Source: Pelagibacteraceae bacterium TMED170 (GTDB taxonomy: Bacteria; Pseudomonadota; Alphaproteobacteria; Pelagibacterales; Pelagibacteraceae). From it: a stretch of 7,709 nt of DNA. Every line of letters begins with the position of its first letter. Positions within the stretch are counted from its first letter, which is position 1. This document shows, one piece after another, positions 1 to 6,537 of this stretch. Both the position numbers and the translations under genes were made by a program. Location of the stretch: positions 4,270 through 11,978 of the forward strand of contig NHHT02000010.1 of assembly GCA_002170875.2 (NCBI GenBank), written 5' to 3'. The notes under the pieces were generated by a model that searched no databases, was not told where the DNA came from, and saw only the letters and a list, made by a program, of their open reading frames with translations.

Positions 1-399
1 AAACCAATTAAAGGTATATTTGAATTTTTAGAATGGGCAAAGTCCAATAATATTTCCTCTGCTGTTTGTACTAATAAACAAGAAAGATTGGCTGTTGATC
101 TTTTAAAAAAAATTAAACTCTTTGATTATTTTGAATATATTGCTGGCTGTGATACATTCGAATTTAACAAACCTGACCCTCGACATTTAACAAAAGTTGT
201 AGAAATAATTGGTGGAAATTTAAAAAAAACTTTAATGGTTGGAGATAGTGAGGTTGATGCTAATTCTGCACACAGTGCTAACTTGCCTTTTGTTTTAGTA
301 GAAGATGGTTACACAGAAAAAACTTATGATGAGATAAAACATGATGTTCTAATAAAAGACTTTAATAATTTTCATAAAATAATTAAAAAATACGTATGA
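1..399 (+). CDS. gph: HAD-family phosphatase, phosphoglycolate phosphatase-like (5' truncated)
   Basis: The reading frame is open from base 1 to the TGA at 397-399, so this is the C-terminal 132 residues of a gene that begins outside the window. Visible HAD motifs, numbered from the first visible residue, are motif II with Thr24 in VCTNKQ, motif III with Lys57 in KPDP, and motif IV as GDSEVD at 81-86, whose acidic residues bind Mg2+. The nucleophile motif DxDGT lies upstream and cannot be checked. The CTNK and GDSxxD wording is typical of Gph enzymes, which hydrolyse 2-phosphoglycolate to glycolate in the cytosol, but related HAD phosphatases share it, so substrate is inferred. A TTG at 88 could be mistaken for a start, but it falls inside the conserved domain. 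The stop overlaps the next gene's start (ATGA), indicating co-transcription and probable translational coupling with the exporter gene. Confidence 0.82.
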   Translation, partial: KPIKGIFEFLEWAKSNNISSAVCTNKQERLAVDLLKKIKLFDYFEYIAGCDTFEFNKPDPRHLTKVVEIIGGNLKKTLMVGDSEVDANSAHSANLPFVLVEDGYTEKTYDEIKHDVLIKDFNNFHKIIKKYV

Positions 400-995
400 T
401 AAGTCCCACCCTTTTTTCTGCTTTAGTAATATTTTATTTAACTATGTTTATAACTCCTGGACCAAATAATGCCATGCTTACTACTTCGGGATTAAAATTT
501 GGTTTTGTAAGAACTCTTCCTCATTTAATTGGAATACCTCTAGGACATATCTTTCAAATAGGCTTATGTTGTTATGGATTAGCTAATATTTTTTTAATAT
601 ATCCTGAAATTCAATTTTATATGAAAATATTATGTTTTTTATATTTAATTTATTTGAGTTGGAAAATGATCGGTTCATTTAGTTTGGAACAAAAGGAAAC
701 CGGAAGACCATTAAAATTTTACGAAGCTTCATTATTTCAATTTATAAATCCAAAAGCATGGTCTATTGCTTTAACTGTTGCCTCAGGTTTTTTTCCAACT
801 GAGGAAAATATTATCATTGGAATTACATTTGTAACTTTAACAGCAGCATTTGTATGTTTTCCTTCGATAAGTTTATGGGCATTATTTGGAGATGGATTGA
901 GAAATTTTGTTAAAGATATTAAAACAAAAAAAATAATTGAATATATATTAGCTTTATTATTAATTTTAACAGGAATATTTGTTTTAATTAATTAA
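396..995 (+). CDS. LysE/RhtB-family amino-acid exporter
   Basis: This 199-residue hydrophobic protein has the hallmarks of the LysE/RhtB translocator family. The N-terminal signature TPGPNN is at residues 20-25, a helix with HLIGIPLGH is at 43-51, and NPKAW at 118-122 is the usual motif before the fourth helix. About six membrane segments can be seen (roughly 5-19, 43-66, 72-92, 111-132, 138-163, 179-198), and the length is normal for the family. Members sit in the inner membrane and export amino acids or small metabolites, driven by the proton gradient. The substrate (lysine, threonine, homoserine or other) cannot be told from sequence. The ATG at 396 overlaps the stop of the upstream phosphatase by four bases and has no Shine-Dalgarno sequence, so translation is probably coupled. 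The start is supported by the usual short lead before the PGPNN motif. Confidence 0.9.
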   Translation: MISPTLFSALVIFYLTMFITPGPNNAMLTTSGLKFGFVRTLPHLIGIPLGHIFQIGLCCYGLANIFLIYPEIQFYMKILCFLYLIYLSWKMIGSFSLEQKETGRPLKFYEASLFQFINPKAWSIALTVASGFFPTEENIIIGITFVTLTAAFVCFPSISLWALFGDGLRNFVKDIKTKKIIEYILALLLILTGIFVLIN

Positions 996-999
996 TCTT

Positions 1000-1028
1000 T
1001 TGATTTTTTTAATCCTCTCTAATATAAG
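1000..1028 (+). promoter_or_regulatory. Putative sigma70-type promoter for prpBC
   Basis: In the only sizeable gap of the window, a -35 box TTGATT (1000-1005) and a -10 box TATAAG (1023-1028) are separated by exactly 17 bp. They match the consensus at 4/6 and 5/6 positions. A start site about 6-8 bases after the -10 box would fall at 1034-1036, only 2-4 bases before the prpB ATG at 1038, implying an almost leaderless mRNA. This fits the absence of a Shine-Dalgarno sequence before prpB. AT-rich DNA produces such boxes by chance, so this is a prediction. Confidence 0.45.
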
Positions 1029-1037
1029 TCTGCTCAA

Positions 1038-1934
1038 ATGCATTTCACAAAAAAAAACGCATTAGAAAAAAGGTCTGATTTTGTAAAAAAATTACAATCT
1101 AAAAAATTACTCAGATTTCCAGGTGCTTACAATCCACTTTGTGCAAAACTTATTGAAGAGATAGGTTTTGACGGAGTTTATATTTCAGGTGGTGTTATGT
1201 CTAATGATTTAGGATTGCCTGACATTGGCCTTACTACATTGGATCAAGTTAGTTACAGAGGAGCACAAATTTCAAGAGTAACAGATCTTCCAACAATTAT
1301 TGATGCTGATACTGGTTTTAAAAACTGTAAAAAAACTATTACCTCTTTTGAAGACAAAGGTTTAGCCGGTTGTCACATAGAAGACCAAATACCCGAAAAA
1401 AGATGTGGTCATTTAGATAATAAAGAACTTATTACTAAAGACGAGATGGTTGCAAAAATTAAAGAGAGTGTTGAAGCAAGAAGAGACAAAAATTTTTTAA
1501 TCATAGTAAGAACTGATGCAAATGCAGTTGAAGGTATCGATAAAACATTAGATAGAATTAAGGCATACGAGGATGCGGGTGCAGATATGATATTTCCAGA
1601 AGCTATGGTAAATGAAAAAGAATTTGAACAGGTTAGAAAAATTTCTAAGGGTTTCTTGTTGGCTAATATGACAGAATTTGGAAAATCAAAACTTTTAAAT
1701 AAATCTGAACTAGAAAATTTGGGATATAATTTAGTTATTTATCCTGTAACAACTCAAAGGCTTGCAATGCAAAATGTAGAAAACGGTTTAAAATCAATAT
1801 TTAAAGACGGCCATCAAAATAATATTATAGATAAAATGCAAACAAGAAAAAGGTTGTACGAATTAGTAGAATATGAGAAATACAATACGCCAGGGAAAAA
1901 AATAACTGATTTTTCAACCGAAGGACATGAATAA
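1038..1934 (+). CDS. prpB: 2-methylisocitrate lyase
   Basis: The 298-residue protein matches the PrpB branch of the isocitrate lyase/PEP mutase superfamily (TIM barrel). It cleaves 2-methylisocitrate to pyruvate and succinate, the last step of the methylcitrate cycle for propionyl-CoA. Seen directly are the active-site loop KRCGH at 121-125 with the catalytic Cys123, the metal-site segment DADTGF at 89-94, HIEDQ at 113-117, RTDA at 158-161, FPEA at 186-189 and the NMTEFG segment at 210-215. Length and Cys numbering agree with E. coli PrpB. The N-terminal wording FPGAYNP and the GLPDIGLTTL segment resemble actinobacterial and alphaproteobacterial PrpB more than the enterobacterial type. ATG 1038 follows a likely promoter and has no ribosome-binding site. 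A run of nine A (1049-1057) lies at codons 4-7. The stop shares one base with the prpC start (TAATG), so the two are co-translated. Confidence 0.93.
   Translation: MHFTKKNALEKRSDFVKKLQSKKLLRFPGAYNPLCAKLIEEIGFDGVYISGGVMSNDLGLPDIGLTTLDQVSYRGAQISRVTDLPTIIDADTGFKNCKKTITSFEDKGLAGCHIEDQIPEKRCGHLDNKELITKDEMVAKIKESVEARRDKNFLIIVRTDANAVEGIDKTLDRIKAYEDAGADMIFPEAMVNEKEFEQVRKISKGFLLANMTEFGKSKLLNKSELENLGYNLVIYPVTTQRLAMQNVENGLKSIFKDGHQNNIIDKMQTRKRLYELVEYEKYNTPGKKITDFSTEGHE
1920..1925 (+). promoter_or_regulatory. Ribosome-binding site of prpC
   Basis: GAAGGA lies within the last codons of prpB, 8 bases before the prpC ATG at 1934. It is the only clear Shine-Dalgarno sequence seen before any gene start in the window; the other starts rely on overlap, very short gaps or near-leaderless initiation. 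It supports 1934 as the true start of prpC and independent ribosome entry there. Confidence 0.6.
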
Positions 1935-3058
1935 TGAGCGAAGAAATTAAAAAAGGTTTATTGGGAATAGTTGTAGATGAAACTACAATTTCACAAGTAG
2001 TTCCTGAACTGAGTGCTCTAACTTATAGAGGATATAAAGTTCAAGATCTCTGTGATAAGTGTGATTTTGAAGAAGTAGCGTATTTAGTTTTACATGGTGA
2101 GCTTCCAAGTAAAAAACAATTAAAAAAATTTATTAAAGAAGAGAGATTAGAAAGAAAACTTTCTAAACAGATTATTAATAATATTCAAAAAATGCCAAAA
2201 GATGCTCATCCAATGGATGTTATTAGAACTTGCGTAAGTTTGATGGCTTTAGAAGACAAAGATACAAAAGATAATTCTCCAAAAGCAAATATGAGAAAAG
2301 CTATGAAAATATTTGCAAAAACACCTACTGCGGTAGCAGCTTATTTTAGAAGTAGAAAAGGAAAAAAAATAATTTTTCCAAGTAAAAAACTATCGTTTTC
2401 TGAAAATTTTTTTAAAATGATGTTTAATAAGGTTCCTGATAAAGAAATAGTAAGAGCTTTTGACATTTCTTTAATTTTATATGCTGAGCACAGTTTCAAT
2501 GTTTCAACTTTCACTGCGAGAACAATTACAAGTAGTTTGTCTGATTTGCATGGAGCAATTACAGGTGCGATTGCATCATTAAAAGGACCGCTTCATGGTG
2601 GAGCTAATGAAGCAGTAATGCATATGATGAAAGAAATTGGCAGACCTGAAAAAGCAAAAAAATGGATTGAAGATGCTTTGATTAAAAAAAAAGTTATTAT
2701 GGGTTTTGGGCACAGAGTTTATAGATCTGGCGACTCTCGAGTTCCAACCATGAAACACTATATGTTTAAAGTTGCTAAGTTACTAAAAAAAGAAAAATTT
2801 ACAAAAATGTACGAAATATTAGAAAAAGTTATGCTTGATAAAAAAAATATTCATCCCAATGTAGATTTTCCATGTGGTCCAACTTACTACATGATGGGTA
2901 TTGATATTGATTTTTATACTCCTATATTTGTTATGTCTAGAATAACAGGTTGGTCAGCTCATATTATGGAACAACATACTTCAAATAAACTAATTAGACC
3001 CCTCTCTAAGTATAAAGGGAAAGAGGTTCGTGAAGTCATGCTTCTAAATCAAAGGTAA
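1934..3058 (+). CDS. prpC: 2-methylcitrate synthase (citrate synthase family)
   Basis: This 374-residue citrate-synthase-fold enzyme condenses propionyl-CoA with oxaloacetate to 2-methylcitrate. The catalytic triad is visible: His221 in PLHGG, His260 in GFGHRVYR and Asp311 in NVDF. AEHSFNVSTF at 184-193 is the conserved segment with His186. The short length (about 370 rather than the roughly 430 of a hexameric GltA), the GDSRVPTM wording at 266-273 and above all the position directly after prpB favour methylcitrate synthase over the TCA-cycle citrate synthase. Enzymes of this subgroup often accept both acetyl- and propionyl-CoA, so some citrate synthase activity is possible. The start overlaps the prpB stop by one base and has a good Shine-Dalgarno sequence. 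No prpD or acnD follows; the next gene is convergent and its stop is only 2 bp away, with no terminator hairpin between. Confidence 0.9.
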   Translation: MSEEIKKGLLGIVVDETTISQVVPELSALTYRGYKVQDLCDKCDFEEVAYLVLHGELPSKKQLKKFIKEERLERKLSKQIINNIQKMPKDAHPMDVIRTCVSLMALEDKDTKDNSPKANMRKAMKIFAKTPTAVAAYFRSRKGKKIIFPSKKLSFSENFFKMMFNKVPDKEIVRAFDISLILYAEHSFNVSTFTARTITSSLSDLHGAITGAIASLKGPLHGGANEAVMHMMKEIGRPEKAKKWIEDALIKKKVIMGFGHRVYRSGDSRVPTMKHYMFKVAKLLKKEKFTKMYEILEKVMLDKKNIHPNVDFPCGPTYYMMGIDIDFYTPIFVMSRITGWSAHIMEQHTSNKLIRPLSKYKGKEVREVMLLNQR

Positions 3059-3060
3059 TC

Positions 3061-4317
3061 TTATCTAAAATTACTAAAATTAATTTTGTATATTCCTTTT
3101 TTATCTACAGAGACATAAATATTTCCTTTTTTATCCTCGTAAAGAGTATTTTTCTCATCAGTAACAAAATGCCTTAAAACAAGGTCATTGAGTAAAATTT
3201 TCTCTATAGAGTCAACTTTATTCATTTTTTCATTTAATAGAAAAATAATTAATGAATATCCTTTTCTCAAGTTATTTCCATAAAGTGAAAGTGCTATTAG
3301 ACAGGGCTTTTTATAATATTCATTTAAAATTTTAGGACAATTATTTAAACTTGAAATACCAATTGAGGGAACAAATGCAAATAAAGGTTCTTTAAATCCA
3401 TTTTTTTTATGATTAACCAAATAAGAAGAACCATCACCTCCATTATCTAATAGATAATTTGTTCCATATGAAACATTCGGCCAGCCGTAGTTTTGACCTT
3501 TTATAACTAGATTTAATTCATCACCTCCTTTGGGACCATGTTCTACATTAAAGATCTTATTTTTCATTATTGTTAAACCTTGAGGAACTCTATGTCCTTT
3601 AGAAAAAAAATTAAAATCTAAACCATTAGAATTATTATCAATTGCATTTTTGAGTAGAGTTTTATCTATCTCTAGTATTTTTCCAAAGATAGACTCATTT
3701 TTTTGTGCTAGTAAGCTATTTTTACTAACGTGCTTTTCAGGTGTCCCCACAGAAAGTAAAATTTTGTCTTCATAATGAACATTGCTGCTTCCAAGACCGT
3801 TAAAATCATTGTTTTTAGGAATTTCTGGAAGACATTGACTTCTAAAAACTTCTTTTCCTGAATTAATTTCAATTAAAGCAGCAAAAAAACAATTTGATTG
3901 ACTTCCGGATATAAAAGCAAACTTCTTATCTTCTAAAGATATAATAGTTTTAACTCCACCGTTTCTCTGTAAAGTAAAATAATTAGGAAGTTTTATTTTT
4001 TTTTGTTTTAAATTATTTATTAGAAAACCTTTTTGAGTGTATATATCTAAATTTATCAAATTAAAATCCTCCTCAGGACTATTATTGATTATGAAAGCTG
4101 TTTTATCTGAAACTTTAAGCACTTGAGTAACATTTACATTAAAGGAATTAGCTATAAAAGTTTGAGATTTACTTTGTGTAACTTCTACTTGAGCACTTTT
4201 ATTTTTTTTAACAATACTTTTTATTTTTTCAATTTTTTCGGGATTTTCAAAGGTCCAAATTATTGAGTAAATAATTGATATAAACCACACTAAAAATATT
4301 ATTAAAAATTTTTTCAT
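3061..4317 (-). CDS. Membrane-anchored PQQ sugar-dehydrogenase-fold (GSDH) beta-propeller protein, probably atypical active site
   Basis: The 418-residue protein starts with a membrane anchor or uncleaved signal (residues 1-23, no clear signal-peptidase site), then a Lys-rich linker to about 60 and a beta-propeller. The family signature is plain: GHRVPQGL at 241-248, EHGPKGGDELNL at 259-270 and GQNYGWPNVSYG at 274-285, matching soluble glucose dehydrogenase and the YliI/Asd group, which oxidise sugars with PQQ in the periplasm. Aligned by eye to Acinetobacter sGDH, the general-base His144 falls on Gly174, the following Arg on Ser178, and Asn229 of GHRNPQG on Val244, while Arg228 is kept as Arg243. 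Activity is therefore doubtful and a binding role is possible. Four cysteines (143, 162, 327, 339) could form two disulfides, in keeping with export. It is last in the operon, 3 bp and in frame after the methyltransferase, with no Shine-Dalgarno sequence. Confidence 0.8.
   Translation of the reverse strand: MKKFLIIFLVWFISIIYSIIWTFENPEKIEKIKSIVKKNKSAQVEVTQSKSQTFIANSFNVNVTQVLKVSDKTAFIINNSPEEDFNLINLDIYTQKGFLINNLKQKKIKLPNYFTLQRNGGVKTIISLEDKKFAFISGSQSNCFFAALIEINSGKEVFRSQCLPEIPKNNDFNGLGSSNVHYEDKILLSVGTPEKHVSKNSLLAQKNESIFGKILEIDKTLLKNAIDNNSNGLDFNFFSKGHRVPQGLTIMKNKIFNVEHGPKGGDELNLVIKGQNYGWPNVSYGTNYLLDNGGDGSSYLVNHKKNGFKEPLFAFVPSIGISSLNNCPKILNEYYKKPCLIALSLYGNNLRKGYSLIIFLLNEKMNKVDSIEKILLNDLVLRHFVTDEKNTLYEDKKGNIYVSVDKKGIYKINFSNFR
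3093..3135 (-). repeat. Short direct repeat encoding a doubled DKKG..Y motif
   Basis: The 13-mer TTCCTTTTTTATC occurs at 3093-3105 and 3123-3135, exactly 30 bases apart, which is ten codons. On the coding (-) strand both copies give DKKG, in DKKGNIY and DKKGIYKI near the C-terminus of the propeller protein (residues 395-412). It probably reflects repeated strand-turn units of a propeller blade rather than a mobile or regulatory repeat. Confidence 0.5.
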
Positions 4318-4320
4318 AAA

Positions 4321-4968
4321 CTAAAAAACTATTTCTGCAAATCTGTCCTTAATAATATTAACTTGTAATTTATTCAAATTTACAAAGTCATCTATCGATC
4401 TAACAACTTCTGTTATTCGACTTTTAGCCCCGTAATCATCACATAATATTATCTTTCTTTTAATTTTTGAATGTTTGAATAGAAAATTTAAATCGTTAGT
4501 CACGGTATCATAACTATGTCCACCATCAATAAAAACATAATCTATTGGGGCAAGATCAATTTCTTTAAGAACAATATTAGTATCACCTTTAACAAGAGTT
4601 ACATTTTTTTTATATTTTTTTAAAAATTTTTGAACGCTAGAGATAGAGTTTAAATTTTCTTTTTTAATAAAATTATAATAAAGATTTTTTAAAGGATTGG
4701 AAAACTTTTGATTTTTTAAAAAATTTGGTTCTATTTCATCTATATTAGAATTTTTTTTGTCTCCAAAAAGATCTATACCTGTATAGCTAAAGTTTCCATT
4801 ATTAATTTTATCTAAACAATTACAAACATTTCTCGCAGTAACTCCACAAAAAACTCCAATTTCTAAAAAATTTTTTGGCTTAGATTTAATTACATGTTGA
4901 AGAAAAATATTTCCCCAATCCCCCTTGAGACCTGATTTTCTCCAGTAATTTTTGTATTTTAAGTTCAA
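4321..4968 (-). CDS. Class I SAM-dependent methyltransferase, Methyltransf_24-like
   Basis: A 215-residue Rossmann-fold methyltransferase. Motif I, the SAM-binding loop, is FLEIGVFCG at 34-42; the acidic residue that usually holds the SAM ribose is Asp66 in YTGIDLFG; FIDGGHSYD at 146-154 and CDDYG at 176-180 are typical of the Methyltransf_24 group, many of which modify sugars or small molecules. The acceptor here is unknown. There is no signal peptide, so it should be cytosolic. The start is a TTG at 4968; no ATG or GTG start lies between it and the ftsB stop, and no further Met codon occurs in the gene, so TTG is the best choice. The ftsB stop lies in the same frame just three codons upstream, with no Shine-Dalgarno sequence, suggesting translation by reinitiation. 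The TAG stop is followed after 3 bp by the propeller gene, implying a functional pair. Confidence 0.82.
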   Translation of the reverse strand: MNLKYKNYWRKSGLKGDWGNIFLQHVIKSKPKNFLEIGVFCGVTARNVCNCLDKINNGNFSYTGIDLFGDKKNSNIDEIEPNFLKNQKFSNPLKNLYYNFIKKENLNSISSVQKFLKKYKKNVTLVKGDTNIVLKEIDLAPIDYVFIDGGHSYDTVTNDLNFLFKHSKIKRKIILCDDYGAKSRITEVVRSIDDFVNLNKLQVNIIKDRFAEIVF

Positions 4969-4977
4969 AAAAAATAA

Positions 4978-5274
4978 TTACTTTAATTTAATTAAAATTT
5001 CATTTTTTTTCCCAAACTTTAATTTTTCTCTATACAAAGAGTCTAGGAAATCTATATCAATATTTTTTGAAAGTAGTCTATTTTTATTTGAAATAAAATT
5101 AAGATCTTCAGTTAAATTTGAAGCTTTTTGAATTAATTCTTTTTCAATATTTTTTTTATCAAAATATGAAATTAAACCTCTCTCTCCACTTAATAAATTA
5201 ATTCCTATATAAAGTGTCAAAAAAATATTAAATAAAAATAATTTTTTTGTTTTAAAAATCTTAATTAAACTCAT
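4978..5274 (-). CDS. ftsB: Septum formation initiator FtsB/DivIC family protein
   Basis: This 98-residue bitopic membrane protein has the FtsB/DivIC layout: a short cationic N-terminus, one membrane helix (about 12-28), the GERGLISYF segment at 30-38 matching the family's G..GL..Y signature, a coiled-coil stretch (about 39-70), and a C-terminal EKLKFGKKNEI segment corresponding to the R..LG.VKPGE end of the family, here poorly conserved. FtsB joins FtsL and FtsQ in the periplasmic divisome subcomplex that licenses septal peptidoglycan synthesis. Its place right after eno is the normal alphaproteobacterial order and strongly supports the call. The ATG is 2 bp after the eno stop without a Shine-Dalgarno sequence, so translation is probably coupled. 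Short and divergent, but membrane topology and synteny agree. Confidence 0.87.
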   Translation of the reverse strand: MSLIKIFKTKKLFLFNIFLTLYIGINLLSGERGLISYFDKKNIEKELIQKASNLTEDLNFISNKNRLLSKNIDIDFLDSLYREKLKFGKKNEILIKLK

Positions 5275-5276
5275 AT

Positions 5277-6533
5277 TTAGATTTTAGCCATTTTAACTTG
5301 ATTTCCAAGTTCTTCTTCTATGCGTAACAGCCTATTATATTTGGCAACTCGCTCAGATCTTGCTAAAGATCCTGTCTTTATTTGAGATGATTCTGTAGCT
5401 ACCGCCAAATCTGCAATAAATGTGTCTTCTGTATCCCCTGATCTGTGAGAAATAATAGTACTGAAATTGGCTTTTTTTGCCTTAGAAATAACTTCTAATG
5501 TTTCTGATAAAGTTCCAATTTGATTGGGTTTAATTAAAATACTATTAGCTGATCTATTATTTATTCCTTTTTCTAATCTTTTAGAATTAGTTACGAATAA
5601 GTCATCACCTACAATTTGAACATTATTACCAATCTCTGATGTGATTTTTTCCCAAGCCTTCCAATCGTCTTCAGCGAATGGATCTTCAATTGATTTAATA
5701 GGATATTGTGAAGTTATTTTTTTATAATATTTTATTACATCATCAACTGAATTAAAACTACTTGATTGAATTGAATATTGACCTTTTTCATTGAGTAATT
5801 CATTCGCAGCTACGTCCAAGCAAATTACAATATCCTTGCCTGGTGTTAACTTTGATTTTTCTATAGCGTTTACAATTAATTCAAAAGCTTCTTCATTGGT
5901 ATTAATTGACGGAGCAAAGCCACCTTCATCGCCTACATTAGTAAGCATTTTTTTTGATTTTAATAGACCTTTGAGGTTTTGTATCACTAAGTAGCATTTT
6001 TCAATTGAGTCTATAAAATTTTTAGCTGAATCTGGTCTAATCATAAACTCTTGAATATTTAGATCATTATCTGCATGTGCGCCCCCATTAATAATATTCA
6101 TTAAAGGAATGGGTAAAGAAAATGATTTTCCTAAATTTTTATAAAGTGGTTGTTTAAGTGATAAAGCCGCTGACTTTGCACAAGCTAAAGATACGGCTAA
6201 AATTGCATTTGCTCCAAGATTCTTTTTGTTTTCACTTCCATCTAAATCTATTAAAACTTTATCAATTTTGGATTGGTCTGTAGGGTTTAATCCTATTAAA
6301 GTTAATCCAATCTTTTTAGTAATATTCTCAATTGCTAGGTTAACGCTTTTACCTAAAAAATTATTTTTGTCTTGATCTCTTAACTCATAAGCTTCGAAAG
6401 CTCCTGTCGAAGCACCAGATGGTGATATTGCTGTTGCAGAAATATCATTATCTAAAAAAACTTCTGCTTCTACCGTTGGATTTCCTCTGCTATCAAATAC
6501 TTGTCTACCTTTGACCTTGGTGATTTTTGCCAT
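5277..6533 (-). CDS. eno: Enolase (phosphopyruvate hydratase)
   Basis: A full-length 418-residue enolase, which converts 2-phosphoglycerate to phosphoenolpyruvate in the cytosol. All key residues are present: catalytic Glu203 in VGDEGGFAP and Lys335 in ILIKPNQIGTL (the enolase signature), Mg2+ ligands Asp240 (CLDVA), Glu283 (SIEDP) and Asp310 (VGDD), the N-terminal mobile loop SGASTGAFEA at 39-48, and SHRSGDTED at 362-370. GGAHADN at 150-156 has Ala where E. coli has Glu, a common alphaproteobacterial form. The ATG at 6533 gives the standard N-terminus, VFDSRGNPTVE. It lies 4 bp after kdsA and 2 bp before ftsB. Its product PEP is the direct co-substrate of the KdsA enzyme encoded next door. 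No Shine-Dalgarno sequence is seen. Confidence 0.98.
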   Translation of the reverse strand: MAKITKVKGRQVFDSRGNPTVEAEVFLDNDISATAISPSGASTGAFEAYELRDQDKNNFLGKSVNLAIENITKKIGLTLIGLNPTDQSKIDKVLIDLDGSENKKNLGANAILAVSLACAKSAALSLKQPLYKNLGKSFSLPIPLMNIINGGAHADNDLNIQEFMIRPDSAKNFIDSIEKCYLVIQNLKGLLKSKKMLTNVGDEGGFAPSINTNEEAFELIVNAIEKSKLTPGKDIVICLDVAANELLNEKGQYSIQSSSFNSVDDVIKYYKKITSQYPIKSIEDPFAEDDWKAWEKITSEIGNNVQIVGDDLFVTNSKRLEKGINNRSANSILIKPNQIGTLSETLEVISKAKKANFSTIISHRSGDTEDTFIADLAVATESSQIKTGSLARSERVAKYNRLLRIEEELGNQVKMAKI

Positions 6534-6537
6534 TTAA

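Noticed and set aside
88..399. A TTG at 88 as the start of a short HAD protein
   Set aside because: The frame is open to base 1 and the residues before 88 include HAD motif II (VCTNK), so the gene simply begins outside the window.
996..1037. A riboswitch or small RNA in the largest gap
   Set aside because: 42 bases is too short for a riboswitch, and no stable stem is visible; only promoter-like boxes are seen.
3001..3026. Inverted repeat CCTCT...AGAGG near the end of prpC as a terminator
   Set aside because: The stem is only 5 bp with a 16-base loop, lies inside the coding sequence and is not followed by a T tract.
3076..3087. Perfect palindrome AAAATTAATTTT just past the convergent stops
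   Set aside because: It is A/T only, has no loop, lies in the propeller coding sequence, and is expected by chance in such AT-rich DNA.
5791..5994. A 67-codon open frame on the + strand opposite eno
   Set aside because: It lies wholly within the unmistakable eno gene on the other strand and resembles no known protein; it is a shadow frame.
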